DNA of 64,000 nt from Candidatus Cloacimonetes bacterium HGW-Cloacimonetes-1. GTDB lineage: Bacteria; Cloacimonadota; Cloacimonadia; Cloacimonadales; Cloacimonadaceae. Location of the stretch: NCBI GenBank assembly GCA_002841975.1, contig PHBQ01000001.1, positions 1 through 64,000 on the forward strand, written 5' to 3'. The notes under the pieces were generated by a model. The model did not search any database. It was not told where the DNA came from and saw nothing but the letters and a program-made list of their open reading frames with translations. Positions within the stretch are counted from its first letter, which is position 1. The number at the start of each line of letters is the position of its first letter. A program made the translations under genes and the position numbers. Shown one piece after another: positions 26,275 to 35,384 of the stretch.

Positions 26275-27836
26275 TGAAGTACTTTAGAAGCCATATCCTC
26301 ATCGGAATCAATGAAACATCTCTGAATTCCGGCGTAAATGCTTTTATTCAGGCACTCAGACAGGAACTCGCCAAAAACGATCTTCAAGAAGAAATCAACG
26401 TTCTGGAAACAGGACCATTGGGATTCTTTGGTAAAGGCATCTGCCTGACAGTCTATCCGGAAAATACAAACTATGAAAACGTCAAAATTGATGATCTTCC
26501 AGAGCTTGTCTCAGATCATTTCCTCAAAGGTCGTCCCCTCAAGAGATTGATGCTGGATGCCAGTGGAAAATTTGATCCCAAGTTCAATTATGAGCATCGT
26601 ATTGTTTTACGTAACTCCGGAATTATTGATCCGGAAAGCATAGAAGAATACCTCGGCACAGGTGGCTATGAAGCATGGGAAAAAGCTTTGCTTCAAATGC
26701 AACCAATGGAGATCGTAGAAGAAGTCAAAGCATCCGGACTCCGTGGCCGTGGCGGTGCAGGCTTTCCTGCCGGACTCAAATGGAGCTTTACTGCACCCCT
26801 GGAAGCCGAGCAAAAATATGTGGTCGTGAATGCTGATGAAGGCGAACCCGGTACATTTAAAGACAGATTGATCATGGAAGGAGATCCTCATCAATTGCTC
26901 GAAGGCATTATGATATGCGCCAGAGCCATTGGAGCGACAAAAGCATGGATCTATATCCGTGGCGAATACAAGCTGTGTATCAACCGTTTGAACCTCGCAA
27001 TCAAGCAGTGTCATGAATTTGGCATCTTGGGCACTAATATCTTTGATAGCGGATTTGATCTGGATATCGAGATAAAGGTCGGTGCCGGCGCATATGTTTG
27101 CGGCGAAGAAACAGCCCTGATCGAATCTCTGGAAGGAAATAGAGGTAACCCACGCTGGAAACCACCGTTCCCGGGAATCAAAGGTCTATGGCAGTGCCCT
27201 ACAGTGGTAAACAATGTCGAGACTCTTGCCAATGTTCCATACATCATCAAGAACGGATCCGGGGAATTTAAAAAATATGGTACTCCTGAATGCACAGGTA
27301 CCAAAGTTTTTACAATTCTGGGAGACGTAGCTCACCCCGGCCTCTGCGAGATTGATATGGGTACCACTCTGCGTACTATTATAAACGAGTATGCAGGTGG
27401 CATGAAGAAGGGATTCAAGTTCAAAGCTGCCCTCGTTGGTGGAGCTGCCGGCGTGATTTTGCCTGACAAAATGCTTGATGTCAAAATGGATTTTGCCAGC
27501 CTCAATCAATACGCTGCTGTTCTTGGTTCCGGAGCAATCCTGGTGATGAATGAACACCAAAGTATAGTTGATATGCTGTGGTCAATCCTACGTTTCTTCC
27601 GTCATGAATCATGTGGAAAATGCTCACCGTGTCGCATTGGTACTCAGCACCTCTATGCTTTAATTTCCAAGATCCGTAAAGGTGAAGGAACTATTGAAGA
27701 AGTCGAACTGATGCTCACCACTGCTGAAACTATGCAACAAACTTCTTTCTGTGCGTTAGGACAGTCACCGATTATGGCAATCCGTAGCGCTCTGGAAAAT
27801 TTCAAAGACGAATTCATTGAAATTACGAAAAAATAA
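26274..27836 (+). CDS. nuoF: NuoF-like flavoprotein subunit without ferredoxin tail, second copy
   Basis: A 520-residue NuoF paralogue. The core is intact: GLRGRGGAGFP, NADEGEPGTFKDRLIMEGD, CGEETALIESLEG and ESCGKCSPCRIG, so FMN, NADH and the N3 cluster should be bound. It ends without the two 4Fe-4S clusters of the first copy. Its N-terminal thioredoxin-like domain has lost the ligand motifs (TGPLGFFGKG instead of TGCxGxC; one Cys remains), like the HndB-like protein. ATG 26274 overlaps the NuoE stop. It may partner HydA for plain NAD reduction or modify the first module. Confidence 0.93.
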   Translation: MKYFRSHILIGINETSLNSGVNAFIQALRQELAKNDLQEEINVLETGPLGFFGKGICLTVYPENTNYENVKIDDLPELVSDHFLKGRPLKRLMLDASGKFDPKFNYEHRIVLRNSGIIDPESIEEYLGTGGYEAWEKALLQMQPMEIVEEVKASGLRGRGGAGFPAGLKWSFTAPLEAEQKYVVVNADEGEPGTFKDRLIMEGDPHQLLEGIMICARAIGATKAWIYIRGEYKLCINRLNLAIKQCHEFGILGTNIFDSGFDLDIEIKVGAGAYVCGEETALIESLEGNRGNPRWKPPFPGIKGLWQCPTVVNNVETLANVPYIIKNGSGEFKKYGTPECTGTKVFTILGDVAHPGLCEIDMGTTLRTIINEYAGGMKKGFKFKAALVGGAAGVILPDKMLDVKMDFASLNQYAAVLGSGAILVMNEHQSIVDMLWSILRFFRHESCGKCSPCRIGTQHLYALISKIRKGEGTIEEVELMLTTAETMQQTSFCALGQSPIMAIRSALENFKDEFIEITKK

Positions 27837-27854
27837 ATAGAGAGGATCATAAAT

Positions 27855-29639
27855 ATGGCTAAAACAGTTAATGTCTGGTTAGATGGTCATCACGTTGAAG
27901 TCCCGGATACGATGACAATCATCGAAGCTGCCGATAAATATGGCGTTCATATTCCTCGGTTATGTTACCACCCTGATCTACCACCAACTGCAAATTGCGG
28001 TGTATGTGTGGTTGAAGTTTCTGGAAACCCTACTCCGAAGAGAGCTTGCTGTACTCCTGTCGCTGAAGGGATGAAAATCACAACTAACAGCAATAAATTG
28101 AGATCTTACCGTAAGACTCTGACAGAGATGATACTATCACATCATGATGTGAAGTGCCCCACCTGCTCAGCAAATAATAAATGTGAGCTGCAATCTTTGG
28201 CAAACAATCTGGGTGTAAATCCTGATGCTCTGCCGAATATTATGCCCAATACACCTATCGATGACAGCAGCCTGTCAATCGTTCGTGATGTAACCAAATG
28301 TATCGCTTGCGGTCGTTGTGTTACCGTCTGTAACGAAGTGCAGACAGTCTATGCTCTCACCTTTAGTGACCGCGGTATTCATGCTCATATAGACACCGCC
28401 TTTAGTAATGGTATTGCCAATAGCCCTTGCGTGAACTGCGGTCAATGTACTGTATATTGCCCCACCGGCGCATTGCGTGAAAGAAATGACCTTGATGGCG
28501 TGTGGGAAGCAATTTTGGATCCCACCAAGCACGTTGTGGTCCAGGAAGCACCGGCAATCCGCGTCTCTCTTGCTGAAGAATTTGGCATGGAACTCGGAAC
28601 TGTCACGGCAAAGAAAATGTATGCCGCACTTCGCAAGATCGGTTTTGATGCCATTATGGATACTAACTTCACTGCTGATCTTACTATCCTAGAAGAAGGA
28701 ACAGAGTGTGTTACCAAGCTCAAATCCGGATCTAAACGTCCTTTGATTACATCATGCTCTCCTGGTTGGATCAAATTCATGGAAACCTATTACCCGGATT
28801 TGGCGGATTGTGTTTCAACTGCAAAATCTCCGATGTCCATGTTTGGTGTATTAGCCAAAACATATTATACTCAGGAACATGGCCTCGATCCTGCTAATAT
28901 CGTTTCTGTGGCAATCATGCCTTGTACGGCAAAGAAGTTTGAGGCTGCGCGCCCGGAACTTCGTGATTCCGGCTACCAAGATACCGATTTTGTCTTGACT
29001 ACTCGTGAATTTATCCGTATGATCAAAGAAGCAGGTATCGACTTTAAAGAAATCAAAGAAGAAGATGCTGATGAAGGTATGAGCTTCTATACAGGTGCCG
29101 GAACCATATTTGGTGCCACCGGTGGAGTTATGGAAGCAGCTATCCGTTCTGCCTATACTTTGGTAACCGGTGAAGAGCTGGAAGCTATCGACATTATGGC
29201 AGTTCGTGGACTCAAAGGCGTCAAAGAAGCCACTATCCCAGTACCGGGATTTGGCGACCTCCGCGTCGTTGTAGCTCACGGTTTGTCCAATGCCAGAATC
29301 GTGATGGACAAAATTCGTGAAGGCTTGGCCACAACTGGTGAATCCCCATGGCATTTCGTGGAAATCATGGCTTGCCCCGGTGGATGTGTCGGTGGTGGTG
29401 GACAACCTTATGGCAACAATATGGCCATGAGAGCCCGCCGTGGCGAAGGTCTATATAAAGAAGACCGCAACTTGCCGATCCGTAAGTCCCATCATAACCC
29501 GGAAGTTACCAGAATCTATGAACGTTTCTTAGGTTCACCTAACTCTCCGCTGGCAGTAAAACTGCTGCATACCCATTACTTTGAGCGTTCTGTCAATACC
29601 GGACAGATCATCAAAGAAGCTACGCACAAGCATCACTAA
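27855..29639 (+). CDS. hydA: Catalytic [FeFe] hydrogenase subunit, NAD(P)-linked multimeric type
   Basis: A 594-residue hydrogenase making H2 from protons with electrons from the NuoE/NuoF subunits and probably ferredoxin. Order: plant-type 2Fe-2S domain (1-80), His-Cys 4Fe-4S (KCPTCSANNKCELQ), two 4Fe-4S clusters (CIACGRCVTVC and CVNCGQCTVYCP), the H-cluster domain, and a small-subunit-like tail. H-cluster motifs are TSCSPGW (Cys301, with Ser302 where monomeric enzymes have Cys), MPCTAKKFEA and MACPGGCVGGGGQP. Ser at this place is seen in many multimeric enzymes. GAGAGG precedes the ATG; a terminator follows. No maturation genes (hydE, F, G) are in the window. Confidence 0.96.
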   Translation: MAKTVNVWLDGHHVEVPDTMTIIEAADKYGVHIPRLCYHPDLPPTANCGVCVVEVSGNPTPKRACCTPVAEGMKITTNSNKLRSYRKTLTEMILSHHDVKCPTCSANNKCELQSLANNLGVNPDALPNIMPNTPIDDSSLSIVRDVTKCIACGRCVTVCNEVQTVYALTFSDRGIHAHIDTAFSNGIANSPCVNCGQCTVYCPTGALRERNDLDGVWEAILDPTKHVVVQEAPAIRVSLAEEFGMELGTVTAKKMYAALRKIGFDAIMDTNFTADLTILEEGTECVTKLKSGSKRPLITSCSPGWIKFMETYYPDLADCVSTAKSPMSMFGVLAKTYYTQEHGLDPANIVSVAIMPCTAKKFEAARPELRDSGYQDTDFVLTTREFIRMIKEAGIDFKEIKEEDADEGMSFYTGAGTIFGATGGVMEAAIRSAYTLVTGEELEAIDIMAVRGLKGVKEATIPVPGFGDLRVVVAHGLSNARIVMDKIREGLATTGESPWHFVEIMACPGGCVGGGGQPYGNNMAMRARRGEGLYKEDRNLPIRKSHHNPEVTRIYERFLGSPNSPLAVKLLHTHYFERSVNTGQIIKEATHKHH

Positions 29640-29657
29640 TACATAGAATATAGCAAC

Positions 29658-29685
29658 AAGGGGGTTCGCATGAATCCCCTTTTTG
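29658..29685 (+). terminator. intrinsic terminator after hydA
   Basis: AAGGGGGTTC and GAATCCCCTT pair over 10 positions (one G-T) around a GCAT loop, running into TTTTT. Confidence 0.9.
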
Positions 29686-29696
29686 TTTGCCCCGAT

Positions 29697-29775
29697 TCTT
29701 GCTGCATTCCCTTGTGATACCGAGGCGATTCCCTCGTGAAGCCCGAGTCGGACCTGGGAATTACATCGCGTGCAC
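29697..29775. repeat. dispersed CTCGTGATTCC-type intergenic repeat, copy C
   Basis: Same orientation as copy A: TGCTGCATTCCCTTGTGATA, GATTCCCTCGTGAAGCCC, then GTCGGACCTGGGAATTACATCG. More decayed than copies A and B. Confidence 0.55.
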
Positions 29776-29954
29776 GAGTTCATCAGGAGAAGATCAATCA
29801 GGGAGTCTATTGAATTATTGGGTTGTAGGCCGAAGCCATACACAAATGAGTGGAGATCGGTAATAGAAATTTTTAAATGACCAATTTCGAAGCATCTATT
29901 TGCCAAACGGATAGATTATGGTTTGTGTGCTACACTCTTCCGGATGAATCCAAT

Positions 29955-29995
29955 AAAAAAAAAGCTAACACCGTGGGCTTCCCACTGATGTTAGC
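29955..29995 (-). terminator. intrinsic terminator of the pilus operon
   Basis: Read on the minus strand, GCTAACA...TGTTAGC with an inner GTGGG/CCCAC stem is followed by an unbroken run of nine T. It lies 19 bases beyond the secretin stop. Confidence 0.9.
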
Positions 29996-30013
29996 TATAT
30001 TGCTATAAATAAG

Positions 30014-31141
30014 TTATTTATCGTCTCTGACAGCAGCTCGAGAACGCTCAATAGCGCTGTCAACGCTAAAAGCCTTCATCATGATAACTAACTCGCGTTC
30101 CTTCTTCTCATATTTGGTATAACCAAATACATATCTCAAACCAAGAACCCACCAAGGTAGATCTTTCAAGATAGGAATCCCGCCTCGAAGCCGAATTTCA
30201 TCTGTATCAAACAGTCCGCCAATCACCGTCTCTTCACCATTGTATAGTGTCAATTCTGTATCTGACGTGCTTTTATTGATCACAGTTGATACATTACCGG
30301 GGCTGGCACTGCTTCGTTCGATTTTTAACTTGAGGTTGATTAGTTCGATTCCATCGACGATTATCACTGTAGGAAGAACATCCAGAATAACACCTGTGGC
30401 AAAGAAAGTATCCATGGTATTACCGGCATCATCAACAGTCTTGACCGATATATCCTGACCCACCTGGATGTATCCACGTTTCCCGGAACTAACCATAACA
30501 TTGGGCTTTGCAATCACATTTCCTTTCTGATTTGATTCTATAGTTTTAAGTAATGTGCTAACTTCTATTTGCGAACCGTTAACGGTAAAATCCCGGGAAG
30601 CGGCTATATCCATTATTGAAGATGGCACTTGTGCTGCACCCAAAAATCCGGCATTAATCGCGACCTTACCATTCAATATGGTTGACCAATCTATGCCCAA
30701 TGCTTGCAGATAGGCTCTATCTACCATCATTGCTACTGCTTGAATACGAACTTGTTTCGTATTTGCAGACACGACATCAGGATCGGGAATAGGTATAGTC
30801 TCAATAACAGGGACAGGTATATTTTCGATAGAGATGTATCCTACATGATCTTGCTTGATCAGTTTGTTCTGCAGTAGAATCATATCCAAAGCCCTGGTCC
30901 AAATCAGATTGTTAATCGGAATATTGATGGCACCGTTGTAACTGGATAGATTGATCAGTTTTTTCTTGTTTTCCTGCATGGAAAAAGTCTCTAAAATCTG
31001 CACAGCCTCATTGATATGAGTGTATTCACTGATACTCACAACGGGCTCAGATCTAGTGGATGTTTGAGCAGGTAGCACTGAGGAAAATAACGTCAGTGCT
31101 ATACAATAGATAATTATGCTATATTTCATTTTGAACCTCAT
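30014..31141 (-). CDS. Short secretin (PilQ/GspD-like) outer-membrane channel
   Basis: A 375-residue exported protein. After a signal peptide (IIIYCIALTLFSSVLPAQ) come about 100 residues with N-domain character and then a secretin domain: GNVIAKPNVMVSSGKRGYIQ, an LYNGEETVIGGL turn, and the closing GGIPILKDLPWWVLGLRYVF. This is far shorter than usual PilQ or GspD (600-700 residues) because most periplasmic N-domains are missing. It should form the gated outer-membrane pore for the pilus. The ATG at 31141 overlaps the upstream stop (ATGA); MKYSI at 31129 is an alternative start. Last gene of the operon. Confidence 0.88.
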   Translation of the reverse strand: MRFKMKYSIIIYCIALTLFSSVLPAQTSTRSEPVVSISEYTHINEAVQILETFSMQENKKKLINLSSYNGAINIPINNLIWTRALDMILLQNKLIKQDHVGYISIENIPVPVIETIPIPDPDVVSANTKQVRIQAVAMMVDRAYLQALGIDWSTILNGKVAINAGFLGAAQVPSSIMDIAASRDFTVNGSQIEVSTLLKTIESNQKGNVIAKPNVMVSSGKRGYIQVGQDISVKTVDDAGNTMDTFFATGVILDVLPTVIIVDGIELINLKLKIERSSASPGNVSTVINKSTSDTELTLYNGEETVIGGLFDTDEIRLRGGIPILKDLPWWVLGLRYVFGYTKYEKKERELVIMMKAFSVDSAIERSRAAVRDDK

Positions 31142-31995
31142 TTTGTAAGCTCTAGTACTTGTTCTTCGGGGATACCAAATTTGTTGATCACAAATATCGC
31201 ACGTCCTCTCTTGGTATCAATGGCATACAGATAACCGTAAGCTACTTTGTCCCTTACTGCCAGTATTTTGATAACGCCTTGTTCGTTTCGCACAAAGATA
31301 CGGTTTTCCGATATTCCGATCAACTTACACTGTTCCAAAACTACTAACCTGGAATCTATATCTGTATCGTCAGGGAGTTTATCAAAAATCCTTGGTCTAA
31401 ACAACTGGAAGAATGTAGCATCACTTTTGATACTTTTATGTTTCAAATCTTCAATCTTGACACCACCTTGCGTGAAATGCGTTCGCACAATCATCGAATA
31501 GGAGACAGTATCACTATTGGCAATACCATCCGATCCTATGGATAAATCCTCGATAGTAATCACGGCTCTTTGGTGCTCAATATTACGGGTGAATTCCCAT
31601 ACATCCCGATAGTTGTTAACTCCCGATATCACATATTCATTCCAAGTTGTATCTTTAGTTTTCTTGGCGGACATTGCAAAATCAAAATTGAGGTTACGGT
31701 TCATCCACGTGAGCAATTGCAACAGATACCTGTATGTTGAGGTTGGTGTATCGGATTCTACTATTACCTTGCTCTGCTCTGCGAGCATGGCGGTACGTAT
31801 CTCAAACTCCATTTTCAAGGAATCGATATTACTGATTTGGGCTTGCAGAACCGAGATTTTTTTCTCTGTTTCCTTGTTTGATTTCTGCAATTCATTCGCA
31901 CGTTTACTCATCCTGTTGAAGAGATAGAATGCGCTGGCCGAAAGAAGAATCAACAATATCGACAGGATCAGTGTATTTCTTCTGGTATTCGTCAT
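31138..31995 (-). CDS. PilO/GspM-like inner-membrane assembly protein
   Basis: 285 residues: a short cytoplasmic tail, one helix (TLILSILLILLSASAFYLF), a coiled coil (about 30-65, ELQKSNKETEKKISVLQAQI) and a periplasmic alpha/beta region. This is the topology of PilO/GspM, which bridges the inner-membrane platform to the secretin. Primary sequence similarity is weak, so the call rests on topology and position between the GspL/PilN-like gene and the secretin. Overlaps both neighbours by 4 bases. Confidence 0.65.
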   Translation of the reverse strand: MTNTRRNTLILSILLILLSASAFYLFNRMSKRANELQKSNKETEKKISVLQAQISNIDSLKMEFEIRTAMLAEQSKVIVESDTPTSTYRYLLQLLTWMNRNLNFDFAMSAKKTKDTTWNEYVISGVNNYRDVWEFTRNIEHQRAVITIEDLSIGSDGIANSDTVSYSMIVRTHFTQGGVKIEDLKHKSIKSDATFFQLFRPRIFDKLPDDTDIDSRLVVLEQCKLIGISENRIFVRNEQGVIKILAVRDKVAYGYLYAIDTKRGRAIFVINKFGIPEEQVLELTK

Positions 31996-34145
31996 TTTGC
32001 ACCTTCTCCAGTGATGAGAGACCAGTCGCTGTTCACCTGATCCGCTATAGCGTGGCGACCAAATTCATACCTTAATTGTTTATAGATTTCCTCATAACGT
32101 CGACTGCCGGATAGATAGTCAATCCGAGCTTGTAATAGCAAAGCATATGGGTAATAGCTATCAGAAGTCCGAAGTAGTGGCTCCAGATACTGTGTGCCCA
32201 ATTGCAGTTCTTTATCGAGATACAGGCGATAGCTCAACCACCATCTGACTGCCGGGATTAGAGGTGAATCTGCATGATTATTCATGAATTTCACTCCTTT
32301 ATCACGGTATTCCCAGATATTGCCTTTGTTAATCGAAGTCACAAATATCCGGTAGTCCTTTACATCTTCCCCATCCCCTGAGCTCAGATAATCGGTGGGG
32401 ACCGGACAGTTTGCCTGCTGAATGGGTGGAAGCAATACACGCCCTTGTTTGTCAGTTTTGGCTGTGGTCACGGTTTGGGAAGGTGATGCAGGTTTTACCT
32501 TGGTGTGTTTTAACTCGCTCTTAGGTTTGATCTCCGGAGTAGAAGTATCTTCTCCAAAATGTTGCTGTAAAGCTCGTAATTGCTCGATATCCTTTTGGAT
32601 AGATCCAATCCAATCTATTTTTGGGAGATCTGCGCTTATTTCAAACTGCCATATTGTTTGGTTACGTACTTTAAACGCAACCACTTTTTGGATTTTACTA
32701 TTGGTAAACTCATTAGCAAATCTAACGATATTATCCCGCCGAGTAGTTACTCCTGCCAAAATGAACGTCTCCTTGTCCTGTTTCAGATTGAGCAGCCAAC
32801 TCGTGGGATTCTTTGCAAATGTCTTGTTTCCGGTGTTCAGAATTTCAGTCCATGGGTTTTTTCCTGCCAGAATGGTCCTCAATATATCTATATTCTTCTC
32901 TTGATTTTCCAGATCTGTTCTGATTTTCTGAATCTCTGTTGCTTCTATTCTCTTTTGAGCAAGTGTGAAGTCTAATTCTTGCTTGGTGGCTTTAGCCTGT
33001 CTATAGCTCTGATTTGATTTCATAATTGCCATAGTGGATATCATCGTGACGCCAAACGTTAAGAACATTACCAAGAAGCCATGCCAGGCAATCTTAAACT
33101 CTTTTTGCGCCTCCATGATAGTGCTGGGCAGAAAATTACTATTTGTAAAGTTTTGATCGTCTGGAAACAATGCTTTGTACGCCAGGGCAATGGCAATGGT
33201 GTATTGAGATAGCCGGCTGGGTTCAAATGACTCCGATTCCTCCATCGATATAATAACGTTGGAAAAGCGCAAAATCTCAATTCTGCCGGCGTTAAACTGT
33301 GTTTTCATAAATTCGATCAAGTCTGGAGTTACATAGTCACCACAGCATATAATCGTACCCGGTTCGGTAATTTGAGCGCTATCTATCGCCAGAGATATCT
33401 TGGAACAAATCGTGTCCATCTCCGGTATGTCTTGTGTGATCTGCAATTTCAAGGTATCAGTCCATACTCCATCACGGAATACAAAGGCCTTCCTGTACTC
33501 TTGACCAAGGTAAACTAACAGGGCTTCACCTTGCAGCTCTTCTGCATAAACTGATTTAAAATAGTCCGTCAGGGCGATGTCATTTGCATCAGCTAATTGA
33601 TAATACAACCTCATCCGGTTTTGACGCTGATAGTCCTTCAATACCTCAAACAGACGGTTTGTTCCCGAGTACACCCAATGTTGATCTTGACCACCAATAC
33701 TCACTATTGAAGACTGCCACTCACCGGATCTGATATATTTTTGCCCCACCTTCATTTTCACAAATTGAGCTATATCTTTCTTGCTGACTGCACCAAGGCT
33801 ATCTCGAGCAATATTTTCCTCATAGACATTCATGGCAATCACGCCCTGAGACAGATTGAAGGCAGCAAACATCCGGTCGCTAGATTGTAACTGATAGTTC
33901 TCCACATAGCCGGCATCAAAATCGTCAAGATCCATATCGGATTTGATCGGAGCAAGATCCTCTTTGGTCTTGGTGTCAACCACCGAGACGGAAGGATCAT
34001 CGTGTATTTTGTACCAATAGCGATCTAATTCCGTATGATCAAATGCCTGCAAATGGACTTGTGTTCCTTCTCGAAACAGCTCGACCATTCTGACCATGAG
34101 ACCATCATGGAATACACCGAAAGCACGTTTGGCATGTTTTTTCAT
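31992..34145 (-). CDS. GspL / PilM-PilN-like assembly platform protein
   Basis: 717 residues. Residues 1-300 look like an actin-fold PilM/GspL cytoplasmic domain (RAFGVFHDGLMVRMVEL at the start). A 'NFTNSNFLPSTI' segment then resembles the start of PilN, followed by one helix (353-375, FLVMFLTFGVTMISTMAIM), a coiled coil and a PilN-like periplasmic domain (about 420-510), a linker, and a C-terminal helical-repeat region (about 600-717). Thus PilM and PilN functions seem joined in one chain, as in GspL, with an added C-terminal repeat part. Subcellular site: inner membrane. Confidence 0.7.
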   Translation of the reverse strand: MKKHAKRAFGVFHDGLMVRMVELFREGTQVHLQAFDHTELDRYWYKIHDDPSVSVVDTKTKEDLAPIKSDMDLDDFDAGYVENYQLQSSDRMFAAFNLSQGVIAMNVYEENIARDSLGAVSKKDIAQFVKMKVGQKYIRSGEWQSSIVSIGGQDQHWVYSGTNRLFEVLKDYQRQNRMRLYYQLADANDIALTDYFKSVYAEELQGEALLVYLGQEYRKAFVFRDGVWTDTLKLQITQDIPEMDTICSKISLAIDSAQITEPGTIICCGDYVTPDLIEFMKTQFNAGRIEILRFSNVIISMEESESFEPSRLSQYTIAIALAYKALFPDDQNFTNSNFLPSTIMEAQKEFKIAWHGFLVMFLTFGVTMISTMAIMKSNQSYRQAKATKQELDFTLAQKRIEATEIQKIRTDLENQEKNIDILRTILAGKNPWTEILNTGNKTFAKNPTSWLLNLKQDKETFILAGVTTRRDNIVRFANEFTNSKIQKVVAFKVRNQTIWQFEISADLPKIDWIGSIQKDIEQLRALQQHFGEDTSTPEIKPKSELKHTKVKPASPSQTVTTAKTDKQGRVLLPPIQQANCPVPTDYLSSGDGEDVKDYRIFVTSINKGNIWEYRDKGVKFMNNHADSPLIPAVRWWLSYRLYLDKELQLGTQYLEPLLRTSDSYYPYALLLQARIDYLSGSRRYEEIYKQLRYEFGRHAIADQVNSDWSLITGEGAK

Positions 34146-34161
34146 TATTATACCTTATCTA

Positions 34162-35370
34162 TCAATTCATCTGAAGCAACTGAATCATTCTCTTTTTGTT
34201 ATTGGCAAAGTTTATCGCTGTTTGCTGCGTTATGATACCCTTGCGCAGCAACTCTCGCAGATCCTGTTCCATTGTGCACATTCCAAACTTGCGGCCCTCT
34301 ATCATCATTTGATAAATTTCCCCGATATTCTGGTTGCGGATCGCAGCTTTTACACTGGAGTCAGTTGATAGTATCTCTTTTACCATTACCAGTTTTCCAT
34401 CGATAGTGGGAACCAGTTTTTGGCTGATAGAGATCGATAACACGTCAGCCAACCTGTTTCTAATTCGTTCCTGTTCTTCAGGTGGGAACTCTGCTATAAT
34501 TCTATGAATACTGTCAATAGCAGAACTTGTATGCAGTGTGGTAAAGGATTTATGGCCACTGTCGGTGATCTCCAATACGGTGGCAATGGTCCTGGCATCT
34601 CTCATTTCACCCACCACAATTATATCAGGATCTTGGCGAAGAGTGTCGATAGCACCACTTTCAAAACTACTGACGTCTGTGCCCACTTCCCGATGCCGTA
34701 CCAAGCATCTTTTGGAAGCGTGAACATACTCAATCGGGTTTCCGATTATAATGATCTGTCCTTCATTCGCTTTGTTGTTCATATCGATCACAGCATCAAG
34801 GGTAGAGGATTTCCCGCTGCCGGTAATCCCTGTGATCAGTACGAGCCCGGTCTTTTCATATTTGAGGTTCATTCTTTCGACAATAGGAGCCGGCATATTG
34901 AGACTTTCCATTGTAAAAATATCGTCATTGATACGCCTAAAATTGACTGCTAAATATCCTCGGTCAAAATACGCAGATCCGCGAAAACGAGCCTCTACCG
35001 AGTCCATCAAAAACGACATTGAAAAATCTATAGATTTCTGATTGAACAACTTCTTTCTTTGCACAGGGCTCAACCAGCTCATCATGATCGCCGCAGTTTC
35101 CAAGTACGAGTACTCACCCAAGCTCGAATATGGTTTTTTGGAACCATAAATCCGCATCCAGACCTTTCCTCCACATCCGGGAGCTCCAAAGTCTATATCT
35201 GATGCTTTAATCTCTCGCATTTTGATCAACCAACTGCGCAATATTTCTGCACCTTCAGCTTCCTCGGCAGGGTGCTCGGATAACCACTTACCAACAAATT
35301 CACACTGCTCAGCTCCCTGTAGATTGGCAGGAACAGATGAGACTAAACCTTGAAGAAAACTTAATGCCAC
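34162..35370 (-). CDS. pilT: PilT-like pilus retraction ATPase
   Basis: 402 residues, GTG start at 35370 behind AAGGAG. Walker A is GITGSGKSST (181-190), Walker B is DIIVVGEMRD (Glu255), and the HIS-box region SFTTLHTSSAIDSIHRII is intact. The Asp box, normally EDPIE, reads GNPIE (Gly210, Asn211; Glu214 kept), which may alter catalysis. A roughly 60-residue extension precedes the usual PilT start. It should power filament retraction as a cytoplasmic hexamer. Located between the regulator and the assembly platform genes. Confidence 0.92.
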   Translation of the reverse strand: MALSFLQGLVSSVPANLQGAEQCEFVGKWLSEHPAEEAEGAEILRSWLIKMREIKASDIDFGAPGCGGKVWMRIYGSKKPYSSLGEYSYLETAAIMMSWLSPVQRKKLFNQKSIDFSMSFLMDSVEARFRGSAYFDRGYLAVNFRRINDDIFTMESLNMPAPIVERMNLKYEKTGLVLITGITGSGKSSTLDAVIDMNNKANEGQIIIIGNPIEYVHASKRCLVRHREVGTDVSSFESGAIDTLRQDPDIIVVGEMRDARTIATVLEITDSGHKSFTTLHTSSAIDSIHRIIAEFPPEEQERIRNRLADVLSISISQKLVPTIDGKLVMVKEILSTDSSVKAAIRNQNIGEIYQMMIEGRKFGMCTMEQDLRELLRKGIITQQTAINFANNKKRMIQLLQMN

Positions 35371-35384
35371 TTACATACTCCTTA

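Larger units (their letters stand above)
29640..30013. other. 374-base gap between hydrogenase and pilus operons
   Basis: Convergent junction. It holds a terminator for hydA at its left, one CTCGTGATTCC-type repeat copy in the middle, and a terminator for the pilus operon at its right. No gene seen. Confidence 0.75.
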
